A stretch of DNA of 5,852 nucleotides from Pyrodictiaceae archaeon (GTDB taxonomy: Archaea; Thermoproteota; Thermoprotei_A; Sulfolobales; Pyrodictiaceae). Positions 5,704 through 5,852 of the stretch are shown here, piece by piece. Position numbers and translations under genes: made by a program. The stretch is from assembly GCA_027046105.1 (NCBI GenBank), contig JALTZQ010000034.1:1-5852 (forward strand), in the 5' to 3' direction. Positions within the stretch are counted from its first letter, which is position 1, and every line of letters begins with the position of its first letter. The notes under the pieces are model-generated. The model did no database searches, was not told where the DNA came from, and was given only the letters and a program-made list of their open reading frames with translations.

Positions 5704-5852
5704 CCAAAGCACCCCACAAAACCCGGACAACCACAATGCCCTCCACCAGAGACTATGGAGAAACCTAACACAACAATTAGCACAATAGATAAAGGAGCCT
5801 AATACTAGATCTTGGTGTAAGGTCTAAGCCTAGGCCCATGACTATCTGGGAG
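5704..5852. other. A/C-rich tail after herA; no complete gene
   Basis: No complete gene or RNA was recognised in these 149 bases. The plus strand has no T run of three or more, so no archaeal oligo-T terminator for herA is present. Read on the minus strand, about 5755-5797 is T-rich (for example TTTATCTAT at 5793-5785) and could be a termination zone for a convergent gene entering from the right. Two minus-strand frames are open from base 5852, ending at 5805 and 5777. Alternatively ATAGATAAA (5785-5793) could be a plus-strand TATA box for a gene near ATG 5838. The sequence does not decide between these. Confidence 0.3.

Noticed and set aside
5351..5746. 131-codon minus-strand frame over the herA 3' end with a Leu/Val-rich, membrane-like start
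   Set aside because: It covers the conserved Walker B and sensor region of HerA. The hydrophobic look comes from the A/C-rich plus strand giving Leu/Val/Trp codons when read backwards.
5815..5852. Possible tRNA or small RNA beginning at the right edge
   Set aside because: No acceptor stem, D-arm or C/D box could be matched in the few bases available.

Overview
The window looks like a piece of a hyperthermophilic crenarchaeal (Thermoproteota) chromosome, most likely from the Desulfurococcales/Pyrodictiaceae side (Hyperthermus or Pyrodictium-like). The species-level part is a guess. The support is a HerA-NurA pair, an M42 (TET-type) aminopeptidase, archaeal-style GGAGGTG/GGAGTGA ribosome-binding sites, an AT-rich TATA-like promoter element, and TTG as the best start codon for all four genes.

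Layout, left to right. (1) 70-1182 (+): a complete M42-family zinc/cobalt aminopeptidase with every expected metal ligand. (2) 1187-2104 (-): a short, PUA-less protein of the tRNA-guanine transglycosylase (TGT) superfamily. It keeps both catalytic aspartates and the CxCxxC...H zinc site but has an altered base-recognition motif. It converges on the peptidase gene with only 4 bp between the stops. (3) 2105-2190: an 86-bp divergent intergenic region holding one near-palindromic AT-rich element that can be read as a TATA box in both directions. (4) 2191-3663 (+): a NurA-family nuclease. (5) 3679-5703 (+): a HerA-family hexameric DNA translocase/helicase. It is long for the family and carries all six of its cysteines in one 60-residue insert between Walker A and Walker B. 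(6) 5704-5852: a T-poor, A/C-rich tail with no complete gene.

NurA and HerA form the end-resection machine of archaeal double-strand-break repair. Here the pair is a tight two-gene operon (15 bp apart, same frame), without mre11/rad50 inside the window. The divergently transcribed TGT-like gene appears to share the promoter region of the pair. Because DpdA-type TGT paralogues put 7-deazaguanine bases into DNA, the arrangement 'TGT-like base exchanger // nuclease-translocase' is the most interesting hypothesis in the window. The conservative reading is a chance neighbourhood of a tRNA-modification paralogue and a repair operon. No tRNA, rRNA, CRISPR array, insertion sequence or attachment site was recognised.
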